DNA of 64,000 nt from Sandaracinaceae bacterium (GCA_016706685.1 JADJJE010000002.1:62001-126000); one strand, 5' to 3'; numbered from the stretch's first letter, positions 6,786 to 15,738 are shown. The notes: a model not told the origin generated them from the letters alone. A program made the numbers and translations.

Positions 6786-9403
6786 TGGAGTCCGACCACG
6801 GGGAGGATGGGCAGACCACGGATGGTCTGACGGGTACTGAAGTCCGGCGAGTAGATGTACTCCTCGACGTTCTTGCGGTTGGTGACGTTCTGCACCTCGA
6901 GGTAGACCGACAGCTCGGTCCCGTGCACGTCGGCTTGGTATCCGACGCGGAGGTCGAGCTGATAGAACGGGTCGAGGCGGATGCCGTTGTGCCGGCCGAA
7001 GAGCGGCTGGTAGCGGTCGCGCGAGGCGTCGAAGTAAGACCCCAGGACTTGGGTGCGCGGGAAGCCCGACGCGTAGCGAAAGCGCCCCGACAGTTCCAGC
7101 CCGAACGACGCGGTCCAGCCGAGCACCGCTGTGGCGACGTGCGTTTGGTCGTAGTCGAACAGGCGCCAGTCCTCGCCGGGAGCGGCGCGGCGCTCGGCGC
7201 GCGAGAGCGTGTAGCTCACCCAGCCGAAGACCCCGTGCGGAAGCTGAGCGCGCAGCATGGCCTGGCCACCGAACACGCGTCCGTCGCCCGTCGCGGTCAG
7301 CGCGCCCGCGACCTCCGCCGGCTCCTGCGTGGAGCGCATGGCCAGCGCGCTCGACAGGCTCACGAACCCGGTGAGCTCGAGCTCCAGCGCCTCGATGGGC
7401 TGGACGGCGACGCTCATCAGCGCCTGAGTGGCGCGCGCCCGCGGCAGAGCGGGATTGCCGAACTGCGCCGAGCGATCCTCGCCGGCGGCGATGCGGCCAT
7501 AGCGACCGATCGAGCCGCGGATGGCCAGCCCGTCCATCACGTTCACGGCGACGGCGATGCGCGGCTCGAGCGTCAGGTCCTGCGTGAAGGCGCCCGACGC
7601 GGGGGTGTTGCCCTCCGCGGGGAGGCGCTTCGAGACACTGTAGGCGTAGGTGTCGAGGCGCAGACCGGGGATGATCTCGAGGCGGTCGCCGAAGAACGAA
7701 GCGCTGGCCTCCACGAATGGCGCGATGCCGACCTCGGTCGTGTCGTAGCGGTCGGCCGAGAGCGAGTCAGGGGGCGGCTGACCGAAGGCGCGGATGTCCC
7801 CTTCACGCGCGGGCAAGCCCACCGAGCCACGTCGCTCGTGCTGCCCGAGCACCAGCTCGGCGTCGATGCCCGTTCGCAGCGTGAGCCACGTGGCCGCGCG
7901 CGTGGAGTAGCTGGCGCGCAGACCGATGCGCACGGAGTCGAGCGCGGCCTCCGCCGAGATGGGGCCGAACGAGCTCGAGCGGCTGGTCTGATCGTAGCCC
8001 ACGAAGGGCACCACCTCGACCGTGTCACCGCTGCTCGCCTCGTGGCGGTAGCGCAGATAGAAGCGGTTGTAGTCGAGCGAGCGGCTCTCGGTGGTGCGCA
8101 GCGCCGGGTCGGCGTTCTCGCGAACGCGCGTGAAGCGGTCGCCGCCCATCAGGCCCACGATGTCGAGCGTGCCGCCGTTGGCGAGGACCAAGCCCGCGCG
8201 CGCCTGGCCGTCCCAGAACTGCGGGATGGGGATGAACTCGTCCACGTCCTCGTCCACCGCCTGCGCGATGCGGTCGAGGATGCCGTAGCGCGCCGCGGCG
8301 CCCGCGTAGCTGCCGTTCTCCGCGCGGTAGGTCAGCGTGGCCGACACGTCGAAGATGTCGAACCCGACGCTGCCGTGGAGCCCGTCCTCCGTGGGGCCGC
8401 GCGACTCCACCAGCACCACACCACCAAGACCGCGTCCGTAGGCCGCGCCCGCACCGCCGGGGATCAGGGTCAGGCCCTGCACGAAGGCTGGGTGCACCGT
8501 CGAGCGGATGCCGCCTTCGTGATAGAGGCGAGGGAGCGGCACGCCGTCGATGTAGACGCGTGTGTCTTCGGGGGACGCGCCCCACACGATCAGCTGGCCC
8601 GTTCCCGCGCCCGAGCGACCCACGCCGGGCAGGCTCTCGACGACGCGCACGACGTCGCCCCCGGTGCCGGGCACCGAGCGCGCCTGCTCGGCGTCGATGC
8701 GCGTGGACACCACCTCGCGGCGCAGCGCGGGCGCGACGACCACGATCTCGAGGTCATCGGTCTCTTCGCCCTCCGCGGCGGGAGGCGCCCGCAGCGCGAT
8801 CTCGTAGGTGACCTCGAGGCGCTCGCCAGCCACCAGCTCCTCGCGCACCTGCACCGAGTCGATGGTGTCTCCGGTGAGCGTCAGCAGCACCTCGCCGGGC
8901 TCGATGCCCTCGAGCACGAAGCGGCCGCGCTCGTCGGTGGTGACGTTGGGGCCCTCGGTGATGCTCAGGGTGACACCCGGAAGCGGCTCGCCCGTGGCGC
9001 GGTCGCGCACGGCGCCGGCCAGCGTTGCCGTGGTGATGACCGGCGGCGGTGGCGCGGGCGGCGTGAAGCGGTAGCGATACTGGATGCGGATGGCCGCGGG
9101 CACGCCGTCGATCTCGGCGGGGCTGAACCGGAACTGCCGGGCCGCCGCGAGGGCCGCCTCGTCGAACGCGGCGCCGCCGGACTCGATCACCGAGACCGCG
9201 TCGACACCACCCGTGGCGTTGATGGTGATGTCCAGCAGGACGTTCACCTCACCCGCGATGTCCACCTGGTCGGCCGGGTAGGTGGCCTCGACGAATTGCA
9301 GCAGCTCGGGGGCACGGGTCAACGTGGGGCCAGGCTGCGCCAGCGCGGTGCCGGCCGCGATCAACACCGAGAGCGCGGCCAAGGGGGGAGTGAGGCGTGT
9401 CAT
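6773..9403 (-). CDS. TonB-dependent receptor with an N-terminal TonB C-terminal domain
   Basis: An 876-residue outer membrane protein; the start at 9403 overlaps the tonB stop as ATGA and gives a signal peptide ending ALAQ. Residues about 30-115 form a TonB C-terminal domain (YPADQVDIAGEVNV..., FRFSPAEIDGVPAAIRIQYRY). After a Pro linker comes a carboxypeptidase-regulatory-like domain (about 125-205), then the plug (residues about 220-330, with SLPGVGRSGAGTG and TRVYIDGVPLPRLYHEGG) and a 22-strand-type barrel ending VVGLQWNF. It should import a ligand using ExbB-ExbD-TonB from the same operon. Having a TonB-like domain on the receptor itself is unusual outside Myxococcota. The ligand is not known. 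Confidence 0.85.
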   Translation of the reverse strand: MTRLTPPLAALSVLIAAGTALAQPGPTLTRAPELLQFVEATYPADQVDIAGEVNVLLDITINATGGVDAVSVIESGGAAFDEAALAAARQFRFSPAEIDGVPAAIRIQYRYRFTPPAPPPPVITTATLAGAVRDRATGEPLPGVTLSITEGPNVTTDERGRFVLEGIEPGEVLLTLTGDTIDSVQVREELVAGERLEVTYEIALRAPPAAEGEETDDLEIVVVAPALRREVVSTRIDAEQARSVPGTGGDVVRVVESLPGVGRSGAGTGQLIVWGASPEDTRVYIDGVPLPRLYHEGGIRSTVHPAFVQGLTLIPGGAGAAYGRGLGGVVLVESRGPTEDGLHGSVGFDIFDVSATLTYRAENGSYAGAAARYGILDRIAQAVDEDVDEFIPIPQFWDGQARAGLVLANGGTLDIVGLMGGDRFTRVRENADPALRTTESRSLDYNRFYLRYRHEASSGDTVEVVPFVGYDQTSRSSSFGPISAEAALDSVRIGLRASYSTRAATWLTLRTGIDAELVLGQHERRGSVGLPAREGDIRAFGQPPPDSLSADRYDTTEVGIAPFVEASASFFGDRLEIIPGLRLDTYAYSVSKRLPAEGNTPASGAFTQDLTLEPRIAVAVNVMDGLAIRGSIGRYGRIAAGEDRSAQFGNPALPRARATQALMSVAVQPIEALELELTGFVSLSSALAMRSTQEPAEVAGALTATGDGRVFGGQAMLRAQLPHGVFGWVSYTLSRAERRAAPGEDWRLFDYDQTHVATAVLGWTASFGLELSGRFRYASGFPRTQVLGSYFDASRDRYQPLFGRHNGIRLDPFYQLDLRVGYQADVHGTELSVYLEVQNVTNRKNVEEYIYSPDFSTRQTIRGLPILPVVGLQWNF

Positions 9404-10131
9404 AGCGTGAATCGAATGGAGACGACGAAGCTGGCGGCCACGGCACGGCCACACTCGAGCGCGGGCTCGAAGCGGCTGGCGAGGGCAGCCTGGACGGCGG
9501 CGTCATCGAGCCCGTGTCCGAGCGGCGAGATCACGGTGGCGTTCGTGACGGCGCCCGTGGCGTCCACCTCGAGGCGGACGCGCACACGCCCCTCGATGGC
9601 GGCGGCGCGCGCGCCGTCGGTGTAGCGCGGGTGCGCCATGGAGACGGGGCGTGGGCGCGCCGTCTCGCCCCCGCAGGCCTCGGCTTCGCTGCCCGCAGGG
9701 GCAGGGGCGGCCGCGACGAGATCCTGAGCAGCCCGAACGCGCGTGCGGGTGGTGCCGGTGCCGCCCACCACGCCGCCCGGGTCACCCACGGCGACCGCGA
9801 TGCCGCCGGGGCCGGTGTTGCCCAGCACCACGCCGAACGCCATGGGGGGTGGGGGCGCGCCGTCGGTCGGAGCGGGCGCATCGGCGACGGGGTCCGCAGC
9901 GACCGCGCGCTCGGTGGTCCGAGTGCGAGCCACGGGCTCCGTGACCGGCACCTCGATGGGGGGCGGCGGTGGCGGCGGCTCCACCTCGTCGGGTGTTGCC
10001 GGGTCCTGCACGAACACCTCGTAGCGCTCGGGCGGCGCCGGCGCGCGCTCGATGCGAGACATCACGACGGCCGCTGACGCATGGCCGACGAACGAGAGGA
10101 CGTAGAAGGACAGAAGGATGCGACGGGACAC
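9400..10131 (-). CDS. tonB: Energy transducer TonB
   Basis: A 243-residue inner-membrane protein. One hydrophobic N-terminal segment (residues about 4-24) is followed by a Pro-rich periplasmic linker with PPPPPPP near residue 52, then a C-terminal TonB domain (about 160-243) with the pattern HPRYTDGARAAAIEGRVRVR and a variable strand ending VSIRFTL. It should couple the proton-motive force harvested by ExbB-ExbD to the receptor encoded next, with which it overlaps by 4 nt. The anchor lacks a clear SxxxH motif, though HASAAV places a His in the segment. Confidence 0.85.
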   Translation of the reverse strand: MSRRILLSFYVLSFVGHASAAVVMSRIERAPAPPERYEVFVQDPATPDEVEPPPPPPPIEVPVTEPVARTRTTERAVAADPVADAPAPTDGAPPPPMAFGVVLGNTGPGGIAVAVGDPGGVVGGTGTTRTRVRAAQDLVAAAPAPAGSEAEACGGETARPRPVSMAHPRYTDGARAAAIEGRVRVRLEVDATGAVTNATVISPLGHGLDDAAVQAALASRFEPALECGRAVAASFVVSIRFTL

Positions 10132-10141
10132 GGCGTTCTCC

Positions 10142-10567
10142 TCAGCGCACTTGCTCGACCTGCACGGCGAAGCGCGTGACGTGCTCCTGCCGGGCGAGGT
10201 CCATCACGTGCACGATGTCGCCGTGCACGGCCGCACGGTCACCACTGATCACCAGGGTCAGCTCGGGGTTGCCCGCCGCGGCCGTGCGCAGGCGTTGTGA
10301 GAACTGGGCCTCCGTGACGGGCTGATCGTTGAAGACCAGCACCCCGCCCGGACGCACGGCCACGATGGCCGTGGATGGCGCGGCGCTGTCGGAGCTGGCG
10401 CTGCTGGGCAAGTCCACGTGCAGCGACTGCGCCACCACGTACGTGGCGGACACCATCATGATGACGAGCAGCACGAGCACCACGTCCACCATGGGCGTCA
10501 CGTTGATGCCGACGATCATGCCGCCGCCGCGACGACGGCCACCGCCGCTGGGCGTGGTACCGGCCAT
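10142..10567 (-). CDS. exbD: ExbD/TolR-type biopolymer transport protein
   Basis: A 141-residue protein with one transmembrane segment near residues 23-45 (PMVDVVLVLLVIMMVSATYV). The Asp in MVDVVLVLL is the protonatable residue of the ExbD/TolR family. The periplasmic part has the family pattern IVAVRPGGVLVFNDQPV. It should form the proton-driven motor with the ExbB encoded just upstream. Its start lies inside the 3' end of that gene; 10 nt separate it from tonB. Confidence 0.87.
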   Translation of the reverse strand: MAGTTPSGGGRRRGGGMIVGINVTPMVDVVLVLLVIMMVSATYVVAQSLHVDLPSSASSDSAAPSTAIVAVRPGGVLVFNDQPVTEAQFSQRLRTAAAGNPELTLVISGDRAAVHGDIVHVMDLARQEHVTRFAVQVEQVR

Positions 10568-11247
10568 GGCTCAGCGGCTCCCTTCGAAGGCGAGGCAGAG
10601 GTGCCGCTCGGCTCGGCTTCGGCGTCAGCCCAGGCTCGCCTTCTCGGCTCGAGCTTGCCGAGCGAGAGCGTCTCGCCCTCGATGTCCGACGCGCGCTTCT
10701 GGCCCACGTTGAACGCCACGACGGCGGGGAGAGCCACGAAGATGCCGACGCCCGTGGCGATCAAGGCCTCGGCGATGCCGGCCATGACGTTGTCCATGCC
10801 CGCGCCGTTGCCAGCGCTCAGGTGCTGGAAGGCCTCGATGACACCGATGACGGTGCCGAACAGCCCCACGAACGGCGCGTTGTTCCCGAGCGTTCCGAGG
10901 AAGGTCATGCTGTTCTCGAGGCGAGCGCGCTCACGCTCGATGCGCGCGTCCACCGCTTCGAGGAAGGCATCCGGGCCACCGCGACGGTAGTCGAGTGCGC
11001 CACGCAGCACGTCCACCTCGACCGACTGGAACTTGGCCAGCGTGGTCTCGAGATCCGCGATGCTGCGGCCACGCAGGGCCTGGTCGATGCCCTCGCGCAA
11101 GCCGGCGGCTCCGCGCCGGTTGCGGCGGAAGAAGAGCGCGCGCTCGAGGATCGCCCCGATCGAGATGATCGAGAGGCCGAAGAGGAGGTAGAGCACCCAG
11201 GCGCTGCCCAGCAGCGCGACGTGCATCAGTTGTTCGACGATGTTCAT
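10516..11247 (-). CDS. exbB: ExbB/MotA/TolQ proton channel protein
   Basis: A 243-residue protein with the three transmembrane segments of ExbB (residues about 13-33, 123-143 and 163-185) and the signatures LGNNAPFVGLFGTVIGVI and MAGIAEALIATGVGIFVALPAVVAFN. It should work with ExbD and TonB of the same operon. The last 45 or so residues are a low-complexity Arg/Ala/Pro/Ser tail that overlaps exbD by 52 nt. A TGA in another frame at 10571-10573, 3 nt before the exbD start, would be the natural end, so a late single-base frameshift is possible. Confidence 0.85.
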   Translation of the reverse strand: MNIVEQLMHVALLGSAWVLYLLFGLSIISIGAILERALFFRRNRRGAAGLREGIDQALRGRSIADLETTLAKFQSVEVDVLRGALDYRRGGPDAFLEAVDARIERERARLENSMTFLGTLGNNAPFVGLFGTVIGVIEAFQHLSAGNGAGMDNVMAGIAEALIATGVGIFVALPAVVAFNVGQKRASDIEGETLSLGKLEPRRRAWADAEAEPSGTSASPSKGAAEPWPVPRPAAVAVVAAAA

Positions 11248-11271
11248 GGTGGGGCCTGTCTGTGTTCGTGA

Positions 11272-12225
11272 CTAAGGGAAGGTCAGTGTGGTGAGGTAGG
11301 TCCCGAGCTCGGTCCCGCCGTTGGCAGAGAGGTCGAGGAGCTGACCCGGGTACTCGTCGGTCAGCTCGAGGGAGTAGGTGCCGTCGCCATGGTCGACGCG
11401 GCGGTAGATCTCGACGACGTACGTGACCGCGGGCTGGCCACAGGCGTCGAACAGGTTCACGAAGATGTCCCAGCTGCCTTCGCTCGGGTCCTCTGCGAAG
11501 ACCACGGTCTCGCGCAGGAGACCGTCGGACACGCAGTTGGCCAGCGCGTTGCGCCCGAAGCGCGGGAAGACGGGGTTGGTCAGGTCCTCCGCCGTCACCG
11601 GTCCAGCGCCGGCGCCCGTGGGGCGGCGCGCGTCCACGATCTCGCCGTCGGGCCCGGCCAGCGCCAGGTCCACGTTGGCCTCCGCGGAGAAGCGCAGCGA
11701 GACGATGGTGGCGGGCGGGCGCTGGGTCGCGTCGCACGCGTTGCGGTTGTCCGGCACCGGGCTGCGAATGCAGATGGGCAAGTCGACCTGGCGGCCGCCG
11801 CGACCTTCTTCGTCCACGGCGACGAAGCGCAGCGCGTGTCGGCCGGGCTCGATCTCGCCGAAGTCCAGGTTGAACGAGAACACCAGCTGGCCCACCACGA
11901 ACGGGTCGCGCCCGAGCACGGGCCTGCTCCACCAGGTGTCGCCATAGCCCACCAGCTGGACACCGATCGCCCAGGCGTCATCGGTCACGGTGCCGCCGAA
12001 GGACCGAGCGCGCTGGCCGGGGTTGAACTCGGTGTTCAGCACGTCGATGGCGACGACGCGCGGACCCGTGGCGTCTGTGGTGTCGGGTGGGAAGCCCGGC
12101 AGCGCTTCGCGCCGCAATCGCCCGCCGTTCATGTAGATCGGCTCGTCCACGCCGATGGGCTGCACGTCGCCACACGCCGCGAGCAGTGTGGCACCGGTGA
12201 GCAGCAGCAGGGTTGCGGACTTCAT
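11272..12225 (-). CDS. Lipoprotein of unknown function, TonB operon
   Basis: A 317-residue protein whose signal peptide ends in the lipobox LLAAC near residue 18. The mature chain is beta-rich with a few Cys residues and no motif that I recognise. The start ATG overlaps the porin stop by one base (TGATG), and exbB follows about 25 nt after its stop, so it is firmly inside the operon. Its position between a porin and the ExbB-ExbD-TonB genes suggests a periplasmic or outer-membrane accessory that helps deliver the ligand; this is inference. Confidence 0.65.
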   Translation of the reverse strand: MKSATLLLLTGATLLAACGDVQPIGVDEPIYMNGGRLRREALPGFPPDTTDATGPRVVAIDVLNTEFNPGQRARSFGGTVTDDAWAIGVQLVGYGDTWWSRPVLGRDPFVVGQLVFSFNLDFGEIEPGRHALRFVAVDEEGRGGRQVDLPICIRSPVPDNRNACDATQRPPATIVSLRFSAEANVDLALAGPDGEIVDARRPTGAGAGPVTAEDLTNPVFPRFGRNALANCVSDGLLRETVVFAEDPSEGSWDIFVNLFDACGQPAVTYVVEIYRRVDHGDGTYSLELTDEYPGQLLDLSANGGTELGTYLTTLTFP

Positions 12226-13817
12226 CAGAAGACCCCCTGCAGGCGCACCGTGAGGCGGTTGTTCTTGAGGTCCGCCGGGCGACCGTTCGCGCCACGCGCC
12301 AGGTGGTCGATGATGAAGTCGTACTGCGCCGTGACGCGGCCGATGCCGGGCCAGCGCACGCCACCGGTCAGCGCGAGCGTGTGCACCGACGAGGGGATGG
12401 GCGAGACCAAGCCACGCTGCGAGATCAAGAGGTCGATGTTCGGGTCGTAGAAGTCGTACCGCGCGCCGAAGATGCCGTAGCGCGTGATGTCCTGGACCAC
12501 CGCGACATACGCGCTGAGGTGGCGCAGGTCCGAACCCGCGGTGATGGGGTCCGCCACCGCGAAGCCTCGGTCGAGGTTGTTGGCCATGCTGACCTCGCCG
12601 TAGATGCGCGTGGCCCCGGCGGGGGTGTGGATGGCGAGAGCGACGTCCACACCGAGCGCCCAGCGGTCGAAGGTCTGCGAGGGCGTGGCGCCACGGCCAG
12701 GCAGGGAGAAGAGCTCGTCCTGCGAGATGGTGCCGTCCTCGTTGAGGTCGATCCATTGCAGCGAGTTGCTCGTCGCGTCGCGGCCCGGGTGGAAGCCCTT
12801 GCCCGAGAGGAAGCTGAAGCCCGAGAGGAACTCGTAGCGCTGCTCGGGGCCCCCACCGAGCTGTACCCCGAGGCGGCCGATCACGTCGGGTGCGCGCGTG
12901 GGATCGCTGCGCAGCGTGCCGGCCCGGTCGTCGATGGGGGTGCCGTTCATCACCGCCACCTCGAGGCGCAGTGGGCCATAGGCGCCGCTGACCACCGCGC
13001 CCACGTCGGTGGGACCGGGGAAGAGCGCCAGCGAGCCGAGCGAGCGCTCCATGAAGAGCTGCTCGTCCTGACCGAGCTGCAGCTCCACGCCATAGGGCAG
13101 CTCGGTGAGACCCACCGTCAGCGCGGCGTGCGGAGGCGCCGAGGCATCTTCTTCATTGCGCAGGAGCAGCGCGACGTTGGCGCGGCGCACCGAGACGGTG
13201 GGCCCGTTGGTGGTGCTCCCGTCGATCTCGAGCTCGGCCGCCACCCACTCGTGCGCGGCGCGCAGGCGCAAGCGACCACGCCGGATGCTGAAGCGGTCCT
13301 CGTTGAGCGGCGCACCACCCGGCGCTAGCTGGTCCTCGGACAGGTCGGTGCGCTCGTACTGCACCTGCATGTAGCCCGAGAGGCTGAGGCCGATGGGTGC
13401 CCGGACGGTGCGCGCGCGTGTGTTCACCGCCAGCGGGGTGCGGGTCTCGGCCAAGATGCCGGGCGGCGCCAGCACCACACCCGCACGTGGCGGGGCGGTG
13501 GAAGCCGTCGCGGGAGGAGTGCCTTCGGGTTCCTCTTCTTCGGTGCGCTCCACCTGGGCGAGGCGGGCGCGCAGTCGCGCGAGCTCGTCTTCGAGGGCCG
13601 CGAGGCGAGCCTCCCGAGCTTCGTCCGCCGCGTTCACTGTCGGCGGAGGTGGCGTGGGTGGGGGCTCGCTCGGAGGCGAGTCCGAGGCTTCGAATTCGAA
13701 TTCGACCTCCTCGTCGTCCCCCTCGGAGGCCGGCTGCGCGCTGACGGCGAGAGGGGAGCAGAGGGTGAGCGAGAGCAGGAGTACGCGCGCGGGGAGATGA
13801 GGCGAGGAATGGATCAT
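12225..13817 (-). CDS. Outer-membrane porin with coiled-coil linker and an EF-hand-like loop
   Basis: A 530-residue precursor with a signal peptide ending VSAQ. An acidic, Pro-rich stretch (about 35-65) precedes a short coiled coil (EAREARLAALEDELARLRAR, about 66-92), as in trimeric porins that anchor to peptidoglycan. From about 145 it is a beta-barrel, with FSIRRGRLRLRAAHEW and ending VRLQGVF; this resembles the OprO/P porin family. Near residues 356-367 the chain contains DLNEDGTISQDE, which fits a complete 12-residue EF-hand calcium loop, presumably in an outer loop. It is the first gene after a sigma54 promoter and opens the operon that ends at 5745. Confidence 0.7.
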   Translation of the reverse strand: MIHSSPHLPARVLLLSLTLCSPLAVSAQPASEGDDEEVEFEFEASDSPPSEPPPTPPPPTVNAADEAREARLAALEDELARLRARLAQVERTEEEEPEGTPPATASTAPPRAGVVLAPPGILAETRTPLAVNTRARTVRAPIGLSLSGYMQVQYERTDLSEDQLAPGGAPLNEDRFSIRRGRLRLRAAHEWVAAELEIDGSTTNGPTVSVRRANVALLLRNEEDASAPPHAALTVGLTELPYGVELQLGQDEQLFMERSLGSLALFPGPTDVGAVVSGAYGPLRLEVAVMNGTPIDDRAGTLRSDPTRAPDVIGRLGVQLGGGPEQRYEFLSGFSFLSGKGFHPGRDATSNSLQWIDLNEDGTISQDELFSLPGRGATPSQTFDRWALGVDVALAIHTPAGATRIYGEVSMANNLDRGFAVADPITAGSDLRHLSAYVAVVQDITRYGIFGARYDFYDPNIDLLISQRGLVSPIPSSVHTLALTGGVRWPGIGRVTAQYDFIIDHLARGANGRPADLKNNRLTVRLQGVF

Positions 13818-13864
13818 TCGAGGTGCTCGGTAGCGCGGTCTTGGCGGCTACGAACGAGCCCCTG

Positions 13865-13880
13865 TGCAAGCACGGTGCCA
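13865..13880 (-). promoter_or_regulatory. Sigma54 (-24/-12) promoter for the porin-TonB operon
   Basis: Read on the minus strand the sequence is TGGCACCGTGCTTGCA, preceded by C. GG at -24 and GC at -12 are separated by exactly 10 nt, and both boxes match the consensus TGGCAC-N5-TTGCW. Transcription would start near 13853, about 36 nt before the porin start. Confidence 0.8.
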
Positions 13881-13928
13881 GTCGCGAAAGCTCTTGTATG
13901 GAGAAGTTCCCGTCCAGCCTCCTGGCTC

Positions 13929-13942
13929 AAACCAGCAAATGC
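13929..13942 (-). promoter_or_regulatory. Candidate activator site GCATTTGCTGGTTT
   Basis: The minus-strand sequence GCATTTGCTGGTTT lies 48 nt upstream of the -24 box. Near-identical copies, in the same orientation to their promoters, occur before the ABC importer (15982-15996) and before the second porin (23954-23966). This is probably an enhancer site for the sigma54 activator encoded at 20014. Confidence 0.5.
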
Positions 13943-14076
13943 TCCGGCACGCACAGAAAGCCCGTGATCCGTGCTGGCGGTGTTCTGGTTCCTCTGTGTG
14001 CAGCTCTCTTTGCGGACAATTAGGAACGCCGCCACCGAGGGTTCGATGACGGCGCTTGTCGTGGAACAGCGAGGTC

Positions 14077-14403
14077 TCAGGGTAGTGGCGGAAGCTCTCC
14101 GTTGTCTCCCAGCAGCGGCAGCCGGGCTTCGTTGTCGAAGGGAGCGCACCCCGTGAGGGGACACGCGTTGATCAGCTCGAGCGACGTGCTGGGGGTGCCG
14201 GTGAAGCAGCCCGCGTCCACGCCGGCATCCGTGCCCAGGTCCTCGTCGCCTTGGTCGACGGGCGGTCCCAGGTCCACGGGGCCTTGGTCGGGGTTGTTGT
14301 TGTCACCGTCACCACCACAGCCGACGACGCCGAGCGCGGCCGCGAGGAAAGTGAGGGTGAGCACGAGTCGAGCGCCGGGGATGCGGATGTTCTTTGTCGT
14401 CAT
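14077..14403 (-). CDS. Small Asp/Pro-rich lipoprotein
   Basis: A 108-residue protein. The ATG at 14403 (an in-frame GTG lies 9 nt upstream) gives a signal peptide ending in the lipobox VVGC near residue 24. The mature chain opens with GGDGDNNNPDQG and a run of Asp, Gly and Pro, a linker type often seen in myxobacterial surface lipoproteins, and ends with a short Cys-containing segment. No domain is recognised. It starts 5 nt after the stop of the binding-protein gene, so both are co-transcribed from the promoter at 15723-15738. Confidence 0.6.
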   Translation of the reverse strand: MTTKNIRIPGARLVLTLTFLAAALGVVGCGGDGDNNNPDQGPVDLGPPVDQGDEDLGTDAGVDAGCFTGTPSTSLELINACPLTGCAPFDNEARLPLLGDNGELPPLP

Positions 14404-14408
14404 GATGT

Positions 14409-15656
14409 TCACCAAGCCTCGCAGTAGCCGCTGCGGCACACGTCGGTTGCGTTCGGACACTCGCTGTCTTGCGTGCACTCTTCGCAGGTGGTCTCACCTG
14501 TCGCGAGGAAGTCGAAGACGCAGTTGCAGGGGGCGGTCGGGGCGTACGAGGCGAGAGCACCGTAGTCCTCCACGCGCGAGACCTGCATCGCGCAGTCGGG
14601 CACCGTGCCATCGGCGATGATCAGCTCGAGGTTCGGCACCTGGGCCGTCGGCGCGGCCACACCCGTGATGGCGTTGACGAAGCGAGCCACGCGCGCGTTG
14701 GTGATCGCACCCGTGGTGGGGTTCACGGGCGCAAAGAAGCGGTGGTTGGTCCACAGCCAGTACTTGCCGATGCGGACGTTGCGCTTGTCGAAGGCCGTGG
14801 GTGTGGAGTCCGCCCAGTAGCCACAGTTCTGGTCGAAGTGCTGGTAGGCCAGCGCCTTGACCGTGCCACGGTTTGCCTGGGCCACTTCCACGCTCACGAA
14901 GCCCAAGAGGGACGCGTAGTCGGTGGTCGTTGCGTTGGTGATCGGATTGGTGCCGGTCGAGACGCCGGCGATCATGGCCTGGTTGGTCACGACGTCGGTG
15001 CCGAGGAAGCGGGCCGGCGGCAATGTGATCGCCGCCGCGATGGCCAAGAGCGCCGCCGAGGTCGGGCTGCGGGAGAGGAGGAAGGCCTCGTCATCCCAGG
15101 GCGCCGCCTGACTCTCGTCACCAAAGCCATAGGCCAGGAAGGCCGCTTCGGCGCTGATGACGGACTGATTGGAGTCCGGGTGCGTGATGAACTGCCAACC
15201 CGTGACCGGCCCGACGAAGTTGCCGATAGTGTTCGGGAGTCCCGCCGAGTAGCCCACGCAGGCCTCGGGCTGCGCGGCCATGTAACCGAAGTCGGCCGCG
15301 ACACCCGCACCCGAGTGGATGCACTGATGCTCGGTGCCGTCCGCGTCCCAGTAGCGGGCCGTGCCGGTGATGTTGACGGGCGTACCCGAGGGCCCGACGA
15401 GGGCCGCCATGGCGTTGCAGGCACCGGGGTCGGACCACACGATGGTGATCGGGTCCGCTTCACCACGGAGCGCGACGGCGAAGCTCCCGATCAGCGGGCG
15501 CGCGGCGCTGCCGCCGGTGCCGTAGATGGGGTTGACGAACGAGATGGTGGAACAGTCGGGCGTCTGCGCGGCCGCCGAGCGCACGTCGAGCGTACAGACG
15601 GTCAGAGCGGCGAGGCCGATCCAAGCCAGTCCTGGGCTCCTACGAGTAAGGTTCAT
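14409..15656 (-). CDS. Secreted PstS-like binding protein with a Cys-rich C-terminus
   Basis: A 415-residue exported protein; start 15656 has a GGAG ribosome site 8 nt upstream and a signal peptide ending AAAQ. The early segment IYGTGGSAARPLIGSF and the following ITIVWSDPGACNAM resemble the phosphate-type substrate-binding fold, where a Gly-Ser-rich turn and an early loop hold an oxyanion. Residues about 389-411 (CEECTQDSECPNATDVC...) form a Dickkopf-like Cys-rich module common in Myxococcota. It should capture a solute in the periplasm or at the surface. It sits between the TonB operon and the ABC importer and has its own sigma54 promoter. Confidence 0.6.
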   Translation of the reverse strand: MNLTRRSPGLAWIGLAALTVCTLDVRSAAAQTPDCSTISFVNPIYGTGGSAARPLIGSFAVALRGEADPITIVWSDPGACNAMAALVGPSGTPVNITGTARYWDADGTEHQCIHSGAGVAADFGYMAAQPEACVGYSAGLPNTIGNFVGPVTGWQFITHPDSNQSVISAEAAFLAYGFGDESQAAPWDDEAFLLSRSPTSAALLAIAAAITLPPARFLGTDVVTNQAMIAGVSTGTNPITNATTTDYASLLGFVSVEVAQANRGTVKALAYQHFDQNCGYWADSTPTAFDKRNVRIGKYWLWTNHRFFAPVNPTTGAITNARVARFVNAITGVAAPTAQVPNLELIIADGTVPDCAMQVSRVEDYGALASYAPTAPCNCVFDFLATGETTCEECTQDSECPNATDVCRSGYCEAW

Positions 15657-15722
15657 GGGTTTCTCCAGCGTCTCCAAAAGGACAAGTCGAGGGGGCCGAA
15701 AAGTCGGCGCGCACCCGCCCTG

Positions 15723-15738
15723 AGCACGGTGCGTGCCA
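15723..15738 (-). promoter_or_regulatory. Sigma54 promoter for the binding-protein pair
   Basis: On the minus strand it reads TGGCACGCACCGTGCT preceded by C. GG and GC are 10 nt apart; only one base of the -12 box (G for T) departs from the consensus. Transcription would start near 15712, about 56 nt before the start codon. Confidence 0.75.

Noticed and set aside
6785..9625. A 946-codon plus-strand frame
   Set aside because: It is antisense to the TonB-dependent receptor, with a His/Arg-rich composition and no domain. The receptor on the minus strand is clear.
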